Shown: positions 27,101 to 36,743, counted from the first letter of the stretch. The stretch: DNA of 45,289 nt from Streptococcus sp. DD10 (GCF_001578805.1 NZ_KQ969158.1:213934-259222), one strand, 5' to 3'. Notes: a model not told the origin generated them from the letters alone. A program made the numbers and translations.

Positions 27101-27106
27101 AAACGG

Positions 27107-27916
27107 TCATGTTAAAACGTATTGCTCAATAGCTCTGGCTACCCCGTGTTGGTTGTTGCTAAGTGTAGTTCGATTGGCAGCAGATTTCACCTCTTTTGGA
27201 GCATTACCCATGGCTACACCGAGCCCTGCTAATTGTATCATAGGGATATCGTTGAAATTGTCCCCTATAGTCATAATTTGGTTTAGGTCCAGTTGGTAGT
27301 AACGAGCGATTTCCTTGAGGGCTTGTTCCTTTGAGACCACATTAGCAGTAACTTCTAGATAGTTTTCTTTAGATAAGTAAATGGTAGTCAAACTCAGTTT
27401 TAATGCTCCAATCTGTTGTTGTAATTCTTGGATCAGTTTAGGCTCTCCGATTAAGAGGAGTTTATGGATGGGAATGAGAGTATCCAGAATGGGATCAAGT
27501 AGAGGACGCAAAAGGGGTGTTTCTCCTGTGATATTTGCTTCGAGTTGAGTCCATTTATTGATATGGTTTGTAAACCAATTTTGTCCGGAATAGATATTAA
27601 TAGAAATACTTGGGAAATAATCAGTAATGAGCTGAATGATTTGTCGGATTTCAGATTTGTCAACAAGATGCTGAAAGAGGATTTCTTGATTTAGCTGTAT
27701 GAGTGCCCCATTGTAGGAAGCAATCGGTTGATTTTCTAACCCTAACCGGTGAACGATTGGGGCCATTCCAAGAGGTGAACGAGCTGAAGCTAAAACAAAT
27801 GGAATCTTTTTTTTCGTTAATTGTGGAAGGAGAGAAAGCAGTTCATCGTCAATCTGATGGTGGTCAGTTAAAATGGTTCCGTCAATGTCGCTGATAATCG
27901 CTTTAATTTCTGTCAT
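27107..27916 (-). CDS. HAD-superfamily (Cof-type) phosphatase
   Basis: Probable sugar-phosphate or cofactor phosphatase in the cytoplasm; substrate unknown. The 269 residues show HAD motif I DIDGT with nucleophile Asp (residues 10-14), motif II in VLASARS, and motif IV GDNFNDIPM, with a Cof-type C2 cap in the middle. Its start overlaps the DeoR gene by 14 bases, so the two form a minus-strand operon. The pairing suggests the regulator responds to a phosphorylated sugar the enzyme handles, but this is inference. Confidence 0.88.
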   Translation of the reverse strand: MTEIKAIISDIDGTILTDHHQIDDELLSLLPQLTKKKIPFVLASARSPLGMAPIVHRLGLENQPIASYNGALIQLNQEILFQHLVDKSEIRQIIQLITDYFPSISINIYSGQNWFTNHINKWTQLEANITGETPLLRPLLDPILDTLIPIHKLLLIGEPKLIQELQQQIGALKLSLTTIYLSKENYLEVTANVVSKEQALKEIARYYQLDLNQIMTIGDNFNDIPMIQLAGLGVAMGNAPKEVKSAANRTTLSNNQHGVARAIEQYVLT

Positions 27917-28676
27917 TGTTTTCTTCCTTTCTTGGGTACAGTATCGTTACTTGTCCCTCAAGCCTATCCAAAATTGCTTGTTCTGGTTTTTGTTCACAAA
28001 TCCAATAATCTAGTTCTGAAAGTTTAGCTAAGATATATTTTGAATAACAGTCAAATTTTTTTGTTTCGGCAAGTAAAACTTTGGTCTGAGAAGCCTCCCA
28101 AGCAAGTTTTTTGAGGAGAGCATCTTCTTCATCTTCGAAAGATAGAATACCATCAGCTAGACTGGCGGCTCCAAAGAAAGCAGTAGTGAATCTTACTCGC
28201 TTAAGAGTTTCACTTGCTTGAGAAGAGTAGTAAAAGCGGTTTTTAGGATAAAATTTCCCCCCTAGAAGATAAAAATCAATCCCCTCTTTTCCACTAAGTA
28301 GCAGTGCGTTATCTAATGAATGTGAATAAACTGTTACACTCTTGTCTAGTACTTGAGCTAATTGAGAAACGGTTGTTGAAACATCTAGAAATAGGAATTC
28401 TTCTTCCTGAATGAGTTCAAGAGCTAAATCTGCTATGGCTTGTTTTTCTGTATTTTGATTTCCTCTTCTATCAAGATAGCTTAAAATAGCTCGATTTCTT
28501 AAAGGAAGCAAGCCACCATGGGTACGTTTTACTAGACCACGCCGATCTAAGAGAGAGAAGTCTCTCCGGATTGTGTCTTTTGAAACATTAAAATGTAGCA
28601 CCATTTCTTTGGCAGTTAGATTTCCTCTTTCTTCTAAGAGGTGTAAAATTTCTTCTAATCGTTGTTCTTGATGCAT
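27903..28676 (-). CDS. DeoR-family transcriptional regulator
   Basis: The 257-residue protein starts MHQEQRLEEILHLLEERG, has the DeoR helix-turn-helix LTAKEMVLHFNVSKDTIRRDFSLLDRRGLVKRTHGG (about 20-56) and a C-terminal sugar-phosphate-sensing DeoRC domain. The ATG at 28676 is preferred over the GTG one codon earlier; both follow AAGGAG. It heads the minus-strand unit with the HAD gene and faces away from clpL. Confidence 0.9.
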   Translation of the reverse strand: MHQEQRLEEILHLLEERGNLTAKEMVLHFNVSKDTIRRDFSLLDRRGLVKRTHGGLLPLRNRAILSYLDRRGNQNTEKQAIADLALELIQEEEFLFLDVSTTVSQLAQVLDKSVTVYSHSLDNALLLSGKEGIDFYLLGGKFYPKNRFYYSSQASETLKRVRFTTAFFGAASLADGILSFEDEEDALLKKLAWEASQTKVLLAETKKFDCYSKYILAKLSELDYWICEQKPEQAILDRLEGQVTILYPRKEENNDRN

Positions 28677-28697
28677 CACAAACTCCTTTTTAAGTTT

Positions 28698-28706
28698 ATT
28701 ATAGCA
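28698..28706 (-). promoter_or_regulatory. deoR-type gene promoter, extended -10
   Basis: On the minus strand TTGCTATAATAAAC gives a TGC-extended TATAAT (28703-28698), 22 bases before the ATG. Confidence 0.65.
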
Positions 28707-28790
28707 AAATAAAAAGTAAAATCAAGCATTTTGATATAAAACGCTTAAAAAAACGCATATTTTATATTATAAAAAAATTATGTAAAATAG

Positions 28791-28819
28791 TTGACAAGCA
28801 GGAAAATCTTTGGTAAAAT
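28791..28819 (+). promoter_or_regulatory. clpL promoter (TTGACA-N17-TAAAAT)
   Basis: Consensus TTGACA (28791-28796), 17 bases, TAAAAT (28814-28819) with TGG extension. I see no tandem GGTCAAA heptads of the CtsR type around it. The leader to the clpL ATG would be about 235 bases. Confidence 0.75.
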
Positions 28820-28887
28820 TAATTATGTAAACAAATGAATGTTCTTTGTTTATAAGATTCTATATTAAGAAGAAGGGAGAGGGTAAG

Positions 28888-28941
28888 ATGTTCTTTCTCA
28901 GTCAAAAAAATCAGATTAAAATTAGGACTAGTGACAGATAG
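28888..28941 (+). CDS. Possible leader peptide in the clpL 5' region
   Basis: An ATG follows GAAGGGAGAGGGTAAG, a ribosome site stronger than that of many real genes here, and encodes 17 residues (MFFLSQKNQIKIRTSDR) before TAG. The stop is directly followed by ATAGCC tta GGGCTAT, a small hairpin. It could be a regulatory upstream ORF for clpL; it could also be chance. Confidence 0.35.
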   Translation: MFFLSQKNQIKIRTSDR

Positions 28942-28951
28942 CCTTAGGGCT

Positions 28952-29046
28952 ATTCTTAAAAATAAAACAAAAAATTATGTAAACAAACAATGTGGCAGAT
29001 AAGTGAATATTCTGCTTATTCTTAAAAATAAACAAAAATTATGTAA
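28952..29046 (+). repeat. Direct repeats in the clpL leader
   Basis: ATTCTTAAAAATAAA...CAAAAATTATGTAAA occurs at 28952-28983 and again at 29018-29046; the shorter ATTATGTAAA also occurs twice upstream (near 28778 and 28824). The last copy abuts the clpL ribosome site AGAGGTAATTAT. Purpose unknown. Confidence 0.6.
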
Positions 29047-29060
29047 AAAGAGGTAATTAT

Positions 29061-31157
29061 ATGAACAACAACTTTAACAATATGGACGATCTTTTCAATC
29101 AATTGATGGGTAACATGGGTGGTTACCGTTCAGAAAACCGTCGCTACATGATTAACGGTCGTGAAGTGACACCTGAAGAATTTGCTATTTACCGTCAAAC
29201 AGGTCAATTGCCTGGTAATGAAGGTGAAGCAGTGAACCCAACTCAACATCAAGGTAAAGGACCTAAACAAGATGGTATTCTTGCTAAACTTGGTCGTAAC
29301 TTGACTGAAGAAGCTCGCGAAGGTAAATTGGATCCAGTTATCGGACGTAACAAAGAAATCCAAGAAGCTTGCGAAATCTTGGCTCGTCGTACCAAGAATA
29401 ACCCAGTCCTTGTCGGGGACGCCGGTGTTGGTAAAACAGCCGTAGTTGAAGGTTTGGCACAAGCCATCGTAAATGGTGATGTCCCAGCTGCTATCAAGAA
29501 CAAAGAAATCATCTCAATTGATATTTCTGGACTTGAAGCTGGTACTCAATACCGTGGTAGCTTTGAAGAAAACATTCAAAACTTGGTAAATGAAGTCAAA
29601 GAAGCTGGAAATATTATCCTCTTCTTCGATGAAATCCACCAAATTCTTGGTGCTGGTAGCACAGGTGATGGTCAAGGATCTAAAGGTCTTGCGGATATCT
29701 TGAAACCAGCTCTTTCACGTGGGGAATTGACTGTGATTGGGGCAACCACTCAAGACGAATACCGCAACACCATCTTGAAAAATGCAGCTCTTGCACGCCG
29801 TTTCAACGAAGTCAAGGTCAATGCACCATCTGCTGAAGATACCTTCAAAATTCTCCAAGGAATCCGTGAATTGTATCAACAACACCACAATGTTATCTTG
29901 CCAGATGAAGTTTTGAAAGCAGCAGTAGATTTCTCTGTACAATACATTCCACAACGGAGCTTGCCTGATAAGGCCATTGACCTTGTCGATGTAACGGCAG
30001 CTCATTTGGCTGCCCAACACCCAGTGACTGATGTGCATGCTGTTGAACATGAAATTGAAGCTGAAAAAGCGAAGCAAGAAGTAGCCGCAGCTAAAGAAGA
30101 CTACGAAGCGGCACTGAAGGCTAAAGTTCGTATCGAAGAACTTGAAAAGAAAATTGAAAACCACACGGAAGAACACCAAGTCACTGCAACTGTCAACGAT
30201 GTGGCTGAATCTGTAGAACGTATGACTGGTATTCCAGTGTCACAAATGGGTGCAACTGATATTGAACGTTTGAAAGATATGGGTCACCGTTTGCAAACTA
30301 AGGTTATCGGTCAGGATAAAGCCGTTGAAGCAGTGGCACGTGCTATCCGTCGTAACCGTGCAGGATTTGACGAAGGTAACCGTCCAATTGGTAGCTTCCT
30401 CTTTGTAGGACCTACTGGTGTTGGTAAAACCGAGTTGGCTAAACAATTGGCTCTTGATATGTTCGGAACTAAAGATGCTATCATTCGTTTGGACATGTCA
30501 GAATACAGCGACCGCACAGCCGTTTCTAAATTGATTGGTACAACAGCTGGTTATGTAGGTTATGATGACAATAGCAATACGTTGACAGAACGTGTTCGTC
30601 GTAACCCTTACTCAATCGTCCTTCTCGATGAAATTGAAAAGGCTGACCCTCAAGTTATCACACTTCTTCTCCAAGTTTTGGATGATGGTCGTTTGACTGA
30701 TGGTCAAGGTAACACTGTAAACTTCAAGAACACTGTTATTATCGCAACTTCAAACGCAGGCTTTGGCTATGAAGCGAAGGTGACAGAAGATGCTGATAAA
30801 CCAGAACTTATGGATCGTTTGAAACCTTACTTCCGTCCAGAATTCCTTAACCGTTTCAATGCTGTCATCGAATTCTCACACTTGAGCAAAGAAGATCTTT
30901 CTAAGATTGTAGACCTTATGTTGGTTGAAGTTAACAAGACTCTTTCTAAGAAAGACATTGACTTGGCAGTTAGCGAAGCTGCTAAAGAATACATGACTGA
31001 AGAAGGCTACGATGAAGTCATGGGTGTTCGTCCACTCCGTCGTGTGGTTGAACAACAAATCCGTGACAAAGTCACAGACTTCCACTTGGATAACCTTGAT
31101 GCTAAACACCTAGAAGCTGATATGGAAGACGGTGTCTTGGTTATCAAAGAAAAGTAA
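29061..31157 (+). CDS. clpL: ClpL, AAA+ chaperone of the Clp/Hsp100 family
   Basis: Heat-shock disaggregase without the ClpP-binding loop. The 698-residue protein has a short Asn-rich N-terminus in place of a double Clp-N domain, AAA1 with Walker A GDAGVGKT (119-126) and FFDEIHQ, a middle coiled coil (about 330-380) and AAA2 with [19 protein letters not shown] and a sensor-2 GVRPLRR. Codon use is biased toward the set seen in glyQ/glyS, suggesting high expression. Located after the mraY region as in pneumococcus, though other genes intervene here. Confidence 0.93.
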   Translation: MNNNFNNMDDLFNQLMGNMGGYRSENRRYMINGREVTPEEFAIYRQTGQLPGNEGEAVNPTQHQGKGPKQDGILAKLGRNLTEEAREGKLDPVIGRNKEIQEACEILARRTKNNPVLVGDAGVGKTAVVEGLAQAIVNGDVPAAIKNKEIISIDISGLEAGTQYRGSFEENIQNLVNEVKEAGNIILFFDEIHQILGAGSTGDGQGSKGLADILKPALSRGELTVIGATTQDEYRNTILKNAALARRFNEVKVNAPSAEDTFKILQGIRELYQQHHNVILPDEVLKAAVDFSVQYIPQRSLPDKAIDLVDVTAAHLAAQHPVTDVHAVEHEIEAEKAKQEVAAAKEDYEAALKAKVRIEELEKKIENHTEEHQVTATVNDVAESVERMTGIPVSQMGATDIERLKDMGHRLQTKVIGQDKAVEAVARAIRRNRAGFDEGNRPIGSFLFVGPTGVGKTELAKQLALDMFGTKDAIIRLDMSEYSDRTAVSKLIGTTAGYVGYDDNSNTLTERVRRNPYSIVLLDEIEKADPQVITLLLQVLDDGRLTDGQGNTVNFKNTVIIATSNAGFGYEAKVTEDADKPELMDRLKPYFRPEFLNRFNAVIEFSHLSKEDLSKIVDLMLVEVNKTLSKKDIDLAVSEAAKEYMTEEGYDEVMGVRPLRRVVEQQIRDKVTDFHLDNLDAKHLEADMEDGVLVIKEK

Positions 31158-31186
31158 AATCTATATAATTGGAAGCAGAATAGGAA

Positions 31187-31220
31187 ACACATTGACTGGG
31201 CTGAAGTCAATGTGTTTTTT
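31187..31220 (+). terminator. clpL terminator
   Basis: ACACATTGACT and AGTCAATGTGT form a perfect 11-bp stem around GGGCTGA, followed by TTTTTT. Confidence 0.9.
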
Positions 31221-31441
31221 CTACTCATATTTTCATATTTGGGGTATTCTAGTCGTGTAGCCAGTTGGATAGCTCGTTTACTTAAAAACGAGAAAGGAAA
31301 TAAGGGACTATTTTGAGATGATACCGGATTCGATTGAGTGATTCATTTTCTTTCGGAATGGATGAGAAAATCTGTGTCATATGTGGTGATGAAGAGCTAG
31401 TATTTTTGTAAAGACAGACTATTAAAATTATCTGACAATTG
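31221..31441. other. Intergenic stretch, no gene recognised
   Basis: Between the clpL terminator and the efeO promoter all three plus-strand frames contain stops every few codons. I see no repeat, tRNA or hairpin of note. It may be decayed DNA. Confidence 0.4.
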
Positions 31442-31470
31442 TTGAAAGATGAGAAAAATAATGATATAAT
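31442..31470 (+). promoter_or_regulatory. efe-tat operon promoter (TTGAAA-N17-TATAAT)
   Basis: TTGAAA (31442-31447), 17 bases, TATAAT (31465-31470). A short dyad ACAATTGT lies just before the -35. I could not recognise a clear Fur, PerR or MntR box, so regulation by iron is assumed from function only. Confidence 0.75.
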
Positions 31471-31510
31471 GGTATGTGTAAATTTTTCTAATTGATTTAA
31501 AGGAGATATC

Positions 31511-32380
31511 ATGAAAAAGCTTAGTCTTTTACTATTTTCTACTGCTTTGCTTTTAACAGCTTGTGCGAATACTAACAGTAGTACATCTTCAAGCAGTAGT
31601 GAAGCTAAGGTAACCTTGTCCTCAGCGGATCAAAAAGAACTCAATCAAGCGACAGCTGATTATAAAACATTTGTAGAAGGACAAATTAGCCAACTTTTGA
31701 CGGATACAGAAGGTTTTGTCACTCTTCTTAAAGAAGGAAAACTAGAGGAAGCCAAGAAGGTTTATCCACTGATCCGCATGGCTTACGAGCGTTCGGAACC
31801 GATTGCAGAGAGCTTTGGAGAGTCAGATGTAAAGATTGACTTCCGCCTAGCGGACTATCTGGATGAAAATAAGACAGAGGATGGCTGGTCAGGTTTCCAC
31901 CGGATTGAGCGAATCATGTGGGAACAAAATACGACAGAAGGAACCGTTGAATACGGGGAACAACTGGTCAAGGATATCAAGGAACTTAAAGCGAAGATTG
32001 CAACAGTAGAAGTGACGCCGGATATTATGCTAACCGGTGCTGTGGACTTGCTCAATGAAGTAGCGACGAGCAAAATCACAGGTGAAGAAGAAATCTATTC
32101 CCACACAGACCTTTACGATTTTAGAGCCAATATCGAAGGGGCACAAAAGATTTTTGAACTCTTCAAGCCTCTCATTCAAAAGAAAAATCCGAACTTGGTA
32201 ACGGAACTGGAAACGGAGTTTAAAAATGTCAACAGTCTGCTGGACAAACACATGACAGACAAGGAGCATTATAAACTCTACACGGATTTGACAAAGGAAG
32301 ATACGAAAGAGTTGGCAGAAGCAGTTACCAAACTCGGAGAACCTTTGTCTCAAATGGGAACCATCCTTGATGGAGAATAA
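31511..32380 (+). CDS. efeO: EfeO-like iron-binding lipoprotein (imelysin / M75 domain)
   Basis: Extracytoplasmic ferric/ferrous iron-binding component of the EfeUOB uptake system. The 289-residue precursor has a lipoprotein signal with lipobox LTAC (Cys18), a Ser-rich linker and an imelysin-type helical domain containing the metal-binding HxxE (His130 to Glu133, in GFHRIE). AAAGGAGATATC precedes the start. First gene of the efeO-efeB-efeU-tatC-tatA operon; no N-terminal cupredoxin domain as in E. coli EfeO, which is usual in Gram-positives. Confidence 0.9.
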   Translation: MKKLSLLLFSTALLLTACANTNSSTSSSSSEAKVTLSSADQKELNQATADYKTFVEGQISQLLTDTEGFVTLLKEGKLEEAKKVYPLIRMAYERSEPIAESFGESDVKIDFRLADYLDENKTEDGWSGFHRIERIMWEQNTTEGTVEYGEQLVKDIKELKAKIATVEVTPDIMLTGAVDLLNEVATSKITGEEEIYSHTDLYDFRANIEGAQKIFELFKPLIQKKNPNLVTELETEFKNVNSLLDKHMTDKEHYKLYTDLTKEDTKELAEAVTKLGEPLSQMGTILDGE

Positions 32381-32382
32381 AT

Positions 32383-33590
32383 ATGACAAAAGACGAAACT
32401 GTTTTTGATAAAAAATGGATCGTCGGGAATTTCTCAAAAAAGCAGGTATCGGAGGAGCAGGACTGGCACTAGGTCTCTCTGGTGCATCTGCTTTTTTCGC
32501 TACTAAGACGGATGAAGCAGAGAAGATTTCCTATGGCGATGAGAAGATCCGTTTTTACGGAAAGCATCAGGCAGGTATCACTACCGCCATGCAAAAAAAT
32601 ATTTACTTTGTTGTCTTGGACTTACATACTACGGACAAGGACAAAATCATCCAGCTCTTTAAGGACTGGACGGATTATAGCGCGAAGCTCGTCGAGGGCG
32701 AATTGGTCAAAAAGGATGGGAGCAATGCTCTCTTACCACCTACGGATACTGGGGAGACGGTTGGACTTAATCCTCATCGCTTGACCTTGACCTTTGGAGT
32801 ATCGGCTGATTTTCTCAAAAAGATGGGACTGGAAAGCAAACGACCAAAACTATTTCGAGATTTGCCTCCTTTTCCTAAGGAGCAATTGCAGGATAAATAC
32901 ACTGGTGGGGACATCGCCATTCAAGCCTGTGCAGACGATGAGCAGGTAGCCTTTCATGCTATCCGTAATCTGATTCGCAAAGGTCGCAATAGCATTACCA
33001 TGAAATGGAGTCAGTCGGGATTTGCGGCTATTGGAAATCGTTTGGAGACCCCGCGAAATCTCTTTGGATTTAAAGATGGGACGGCAAATGTCACGAAGGA
33101 AAGTGACTTTGATAAGGTGGTTTGGACGGATAGTAAGGACTGGATGAAAGATGGCTCCTATATGGCCGTTCGCAGGATTCAGATGCACTTAGAGACCTGG
33201 GATCGGACCAACCTTCAGGAGCAGGAAAATACCTTTGGACGCTACAAAGATAGTGGAGCGCCTTTTGGTAAAAAAAATGAGTTTGACGAGGTAGACCTGA
33301 GTCTCCTTCCGGTAGACTCCCACGTTCGACTCGCCAAAGAGGTGGACAAACCCATCTACCGCAGGTCCTATTCTTACTCAGATGGAATCGATGAGACGAC
33401 CGGTCAGTTTGATTCGGGACTACTCTTTATCTCTTATCAAAAGGACCCAGATAGTTTTGTAAAAGTGCAAACCAATCTCGGAGCAGACGACAAGATGAAC
33501 GAATATATTACCCATATCGGAAGCGGCCTCTTTGCCTGCTTTGCTGGGGTGGAGAAAGGAGGCTATATTGGCCAAGACTTATTTGAGTAG
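32383..33590 (+). CDS. efeB: EfeB-like Dyp-type haem peroxidase, Tat substrate; probable 1-base defect near the start
   Basis: Haem-dependent peroxidase of the EfeUOB system, exported folded by the Tat pathway. The natural start is ATG 32383, with GGAG 7 bases upstream, but its frame departs from the main one; adding one A to the six-A run 32410-32415 joins MTKDETVFDKK to MDRREFLKKAG. An ATG at 32415 is in frame without change but has no ribosome site. The Tat signal is RREFLKK plus a hydrophobic stretch. The Dyp motif GFKDGTAN and later RRSYSY are present. TatC and TatA are encoded downstream. Overlaps efeU. Confidence 0.9.
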
Positions 33591-35257
33591 AATATTGTGG
33601 GTACTGAGTGTCTTATTGCTTTTTTGGGGGACACCCGTTTCTGCTGCAGAATCCTATAGCGAGCTCTTTATTAAGATTACGGATGCGACGACGGCTGTAA
33701 AGGATGGGGACCAGGCAAAAGCCAAGGAGTTGGTAGAAGAGCTACAGGCAGACTTCGCTAGCAAAACCAATCATGACTCTGAAGCAGGAAAAAAAAGTGA
33801 GTCAGGCCTTGGAAATAGAGGGGGAAGTGACCGAGAGCAAGTTGACTCAGGTTTCAGCGGCGATTTTGGCCTTTGAAAAAGAGCAAAACCCCGTGGACTT
33901 GGATGCTGAAAAATCCAAGTTGGTTAGCCGCTTGGAGCCAAAGTTTGCAGACCTGCAGTCAGCCATAACAGCGAAGAATTTGGATCAAACCAAAGAAGCC
34001 TATAAAAAGATGAACTCTACCTGGACGATCAACGAAGGTGTCGTCCGGGATAGTAGTACAGGACATTATGGGAAGGTTGAGACTGCGATTTCTTTCCTTC
34101 GAAGTGCGATTGAGACAGAGCCTACGGATTTTGAAGCCATTCAGACCTCTTTTGATGATTTAAAAACAGCCATTGATAACTTTGTTAAGGGAACGAAGGT
34201 GGAAGAAACTTCTACTGACTTGACCTTGCAAGATGGGATTAAACTCCTTAAAGAAGCACTTAGTCAGTTTCAATCTGGTGAGAACAAGAAAGCTTCTGCC
34301 AATATGAAGGAATTTATCACCATTTGGCCGACGATTGAGGGAGCTGTTAGCACGACCAATCCGAGCCTCTATACACGGGTCGAAAGTGACAGTCCTGTGA
34401 TTATGGTAAAGGGAGCAGAAAAAGAATACCAAGATAAACTGGAAAGTTTGATTACAGACTTATCAGCCATTGATACCAGTGCTAGCTATAATGCCTTTGA
34501 TGCTATGTTGATCCTTCTACGAGAAGGCGTCGAAGCACTTCTCATCGTCATGGCTCTCGTGACGACACTCAAAGCAACCAAACTGAAAAAGGGACTGAAG
34601 TGGGTTTACGGTGGCGCTTTTGTCGGTATTTTAGCGAGTGCGGTCATTGCACTCGTCTTGCAACTGGTCTTTCCAGCTGTAACCTCAGCTTCCAACCGGG
34701 AGATTATAGAAGGAGCAGTCGGAATCTTTGCAGTCTTGATGATGATTTTGATTGGGATTTGGCTACATAGCAAGACCTCCATCAAACAATGGAATGATTT
34801 TATGGATCGACAAATGAAGGCAGTGACGGCGACGGGAAGTTTTGTCTCCATGTTTGCCCTTAGTTTCTTAGCCGTGTTCCGTGAAGGAGCGGAAACCATC
34901 CTCTTTTATGTTGGAATCATACCTCGCATTACTATGGCAGATTTCTTATTGGGAATTCTACTAGCTATCCTGATCTTAGTCATTATTGCGCTGGTCATGA
35001 CCAAGGCTAGTCACTATTTCAAACCTCATAAAATCTTTTTCATCTTAACTTGGCTAATTTATGCCTTGGCCTTTAAAATGTTGGGAGTTAGTATTCATGC
35101 CCTTCAGTTGACCAATATGGCACCAAACCACTTGGTCAATGGTTTTCCAACGATTGACTGGGCAGGAATTTATCCAAGTGTAGAAGTTCTTGGAGCTCAG
35201 TTTTTCTTTATCCTTGTGATTGCGATTGTTTCGGTACGAAATTATGAAAAAGGATAA
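33568..35257 (+). CDS. efeU: EfeU / FTR1-family iron permease with extracellular domain; frameshifted as sequenced
   Basis: High-affinity iron permease. The start is TTG 33568 behind GAAAGGAGG, giving a signal peptide ending near VSAAES. The first frame breaks at an eight-A run (33789-33796); removing one A joins NHDSEAGKK to VSQALEIEGEV and yields 562 residues. The N-terminal ~240 residues form an extracellular helical domain; the C-terminal part has seven helices with the two FTR1 iron motifs REGVEALL and REGAETIL. Starts inside efeB and ends inside tatC. Confidence 0.9.
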
Positions 35258-35972
35258 GGAACTAACCATTGTAGAACATTTACTGGAATTTCGCACGCGA
35301 TTTATAGTTGTTTTAGTCTGTTTCGTCTTAATTTTTTGTATTAGTTTTCTCTTTGCAGGCAACCTATATAAACTGCTAACAACTCGTTTTGAGCAGAAGT
35401 TGATTGTCTTAGGTCCAAATGATATACTTTGGATTTATGTGAATTTATCCAGCATTATGGCTTTCACTCTCACTCTTCCTATTACGGTCTTTCAGATCTG
35501 GCAGTTTGTTAAGCCAGCACTTCGTGAGGGGGAGGCAGGAGCAGTTTTATTCTATGTTCCTGCTAGTTTTTCCTGCTTTGTGATAGGCCTGCTATTTGGT
35601 TTTTATTTTGTTAGTCCAGCTATCTTGCAGGTATTACTTAGTTTGGGAGACGGTCTCTTTGAGACGCAATTGACGGCTCACAATTATCTAACTTTTCTGC
35701 TCCATACCACTGTACCGATTGCTGTGCTCTTTGAGCTTCCAGTCATTGTCAGCTTTTTGACCTCAATTGGTCTTTTGACTCCAGTGTTTCTAACTCACTA
35801 TCGCAGGTACGCTTATTTTATTTTGCTGGTTTTAGCTGTTGTATTGACCCCAGCGGACTTTATTAGCGATTTGGCAATGACTGTTCCGCTTATTTTGCTC
35901 TATGAGCTCAGCGTCTTTTTGAGCAAATTGATTTATAAAAAAAAGGAGAAATCTAATGGGAATTTTACGTGA
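35244..35972 (+). CDS. tatC: TatC, twin-arginine translocase core subunit
   Basis: Membrane receptor for twin-arginine signals. The 242-residue protein has six predicted helices and TatC motifs: the N-terminal LTIVEHLLEFRTR, the FxxP-like LPITVFQIWQFVKPAL and the segment LTPADFISDL. The ATG at 35244 lies in the last codons of efeU. The only visible Tat cargo in the operon is EfeB, so this looks like a dedicated system. Confidence 0.93.
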   Translation: MKKDKELTIVEHLLEFRTRFIVVLVCFVLIFCISFLFAGNLYKLLTTRFEQKLIVLGPNDILWIYVNLSSIMAFTLTLPITVFQIWQFVKPALREGEAGAVLFYVPASFSCFVIGLLFGFYFVSPAILQVLLSLGDGLFETQLTAHNYLTFLLHTTVPIAVLFELPVIVSFLTSIGLLTPVFLTHYRRYAYFILLVLAVVLTPADFISDLAMTVPLILLYELSVFLSKLIYKKKEKSNGNFT

Positions 35973-36129
35973 TATTGGTGCTCCAGGTTTGATTATTATC
36001 ATTCTTGGCGCCCTCCTCATCTTTGGCCCCAAACGCCTACCTGAGCTTGGTCAGTCCATCGGCAAGATGCTGTCTGAGTTTAAGACTGCGATTAATGGTA
36101 TTGATAAAGAGAAGGAAGAAAACAAGTAA
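35956..36129 (+). CDS. tatA: TatA, twin-arginine translocase pore subunit
   Basis: A 57-residue protein: N-terminal membrane helix (PGLIIIILGALLIF), the diagnostic FGPKRLPELGQSIGK hinge and amphipathic helix, and a charged tail. It starts 17 bases before the tatC stop with AAAGGAG upstream. With TatC it makes a minimal TatAC translocase, as in other Gram-positives lacking TatB. Confidence 0.92.
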   Translation: MGILRDIGAPGLIIIILGALLIFGPKRLPELGQSIGKMLSEFKTAINGIDKEKEENK

Positions 36130-36130
36130 A

Positions 36131-36154
36131 GCGCGGGAATTTTCCGCGTTTTTT
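36131..36154 (+). terminator. Terminator of the efe-tat operon
   Basis: CGCGG (36132-36136), short loop, CCGCG (36144-36148), TTTTTT. The next promoter begins at once. Confidence 0.8.
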
Positions 36155-36162
36155 GCTATAAT
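36154..36162 (+). promoter_or_regulatory. Promoter for the acetyltransferase gene
   Basis: TTGCTATAAT: TGC-extended -10 TATAAT at 36157-36162, directly after the efe-tat terminator T run. Confidence 0.65.
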
Positions 36163-36182
36163 AAAAGAAAAAGGAGTCCATC

Positions 36183-36743
36183 ATGAAAACAGAATATGAA
36201 AAAATGATCGCAAGTGAGTTCTATCGTCCAGCAGACCCAGAGTTACGAAAATTGGTCCAGCGTTCACGGGATTTCCAATATCGAGTTAATGCGGAGCAGG
36301 ATAACAGCAAGCGCAATGCCCTTATCAAGGAGTGGTTTGGCTCAACGGGCGAGCACTTGCACATGGAGCAGCAGGTCTTGTGTGACTATGGTGTTAATAT
36401 TCATGTTGGGGAGTATTTTTATGCCAATTTCAACTGTACCCTCTTGGATGTTTGTCCTATTACCATTGGTGATAATGCCATGTTGGGACCAAATTGTCAG
36501 CTACTGACACCCCTCCATCCGTTGGCTCCAACTGAGCGTAATTCAGGAATTGAGTATGGAGCCCCCATCACGATTGGGGATAACTTCTGGGCTGGCGGTG
36601 GCGTGACCATTCTTCCTGGTGTGACGCTGGGTGACAATGTGGTGGTCGGTGCAGGTTCAGTTGTGACCAAGTCTTTTGGTGACAATGTTGTCTTAGCTGG
36701 TAATCCTGCACGGGTGATTAAGGAGATCGAGATCAAGGAATGA
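36183..36743 (+). CDS. Maltose/galactoside O-acetyltransferase-type hexapeptide enzyme
   Basis: Acetyl-CoA-dependent sugar acetyltransferase. The 186 residues have the Mac N-terminal helical domain ([18 protein letters not shown]) and a left-handed beta helix with repeats such as [12 protein letters not shown] and [12 protein letters not shown], plus the catalytic His in the TPLHPL segment. The family detoxifies sugars such as maltose or glucose; the substrate here is not set. Overlaps the hydrolase gene by 4 bases. Confidence 0.9.
   Translation: MKTEYEKMIASEFYRPADPELRKLVQRSRDFQYRVNAEQDNSKRNALIKEWFGSTGEHLHMEQQVLCDYGVNIHVGEYFYANFNCTLLDVCPITIGDNAMLGPNCQLLTPLHPLAPTERNSGIEYGAPITIGDNFWAGGGVTILPGVTLGDNVVVGAGSVVTKSFGDNVVLAGNPARVIKEIEIKE

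Larger units (their letters stand above)
26858..27115 (+). pseudogene. Small protein copy 2, truncated by ISL3 remnant
   Basis: Paralogue of the ORF at 22768: MIEEVYKEYRE, then LKLDRYEWESLHLRYFISY. After residue 41 the frame passes into ISL3-type terminal sequence and ends in junk at 27115. The break is at the same codon position at which the two copies diverge, so both lost their native 3' part. Ribosome site GGGAGATTGTT is kept. Confidence 0.5.

Noticed and set aside
28791..28830. CtsR box at the clpL promoter
   Set aside because: Expected for clpL in streptococci, but no tandem GGTCAAA or TTTGACC heptads could be seen.
31400..31470. Fur/PerR-type box before efeO
   Set aside because: Only a short ACAATTGT dyad is present; too little to call a metal-regulator site.
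32482..32784. 100-codon ORF inside efeB in another frame
   Set aside because: Shadow of the EfeB coding sequence; no ribosome site and an unlikely amino-acid composition.
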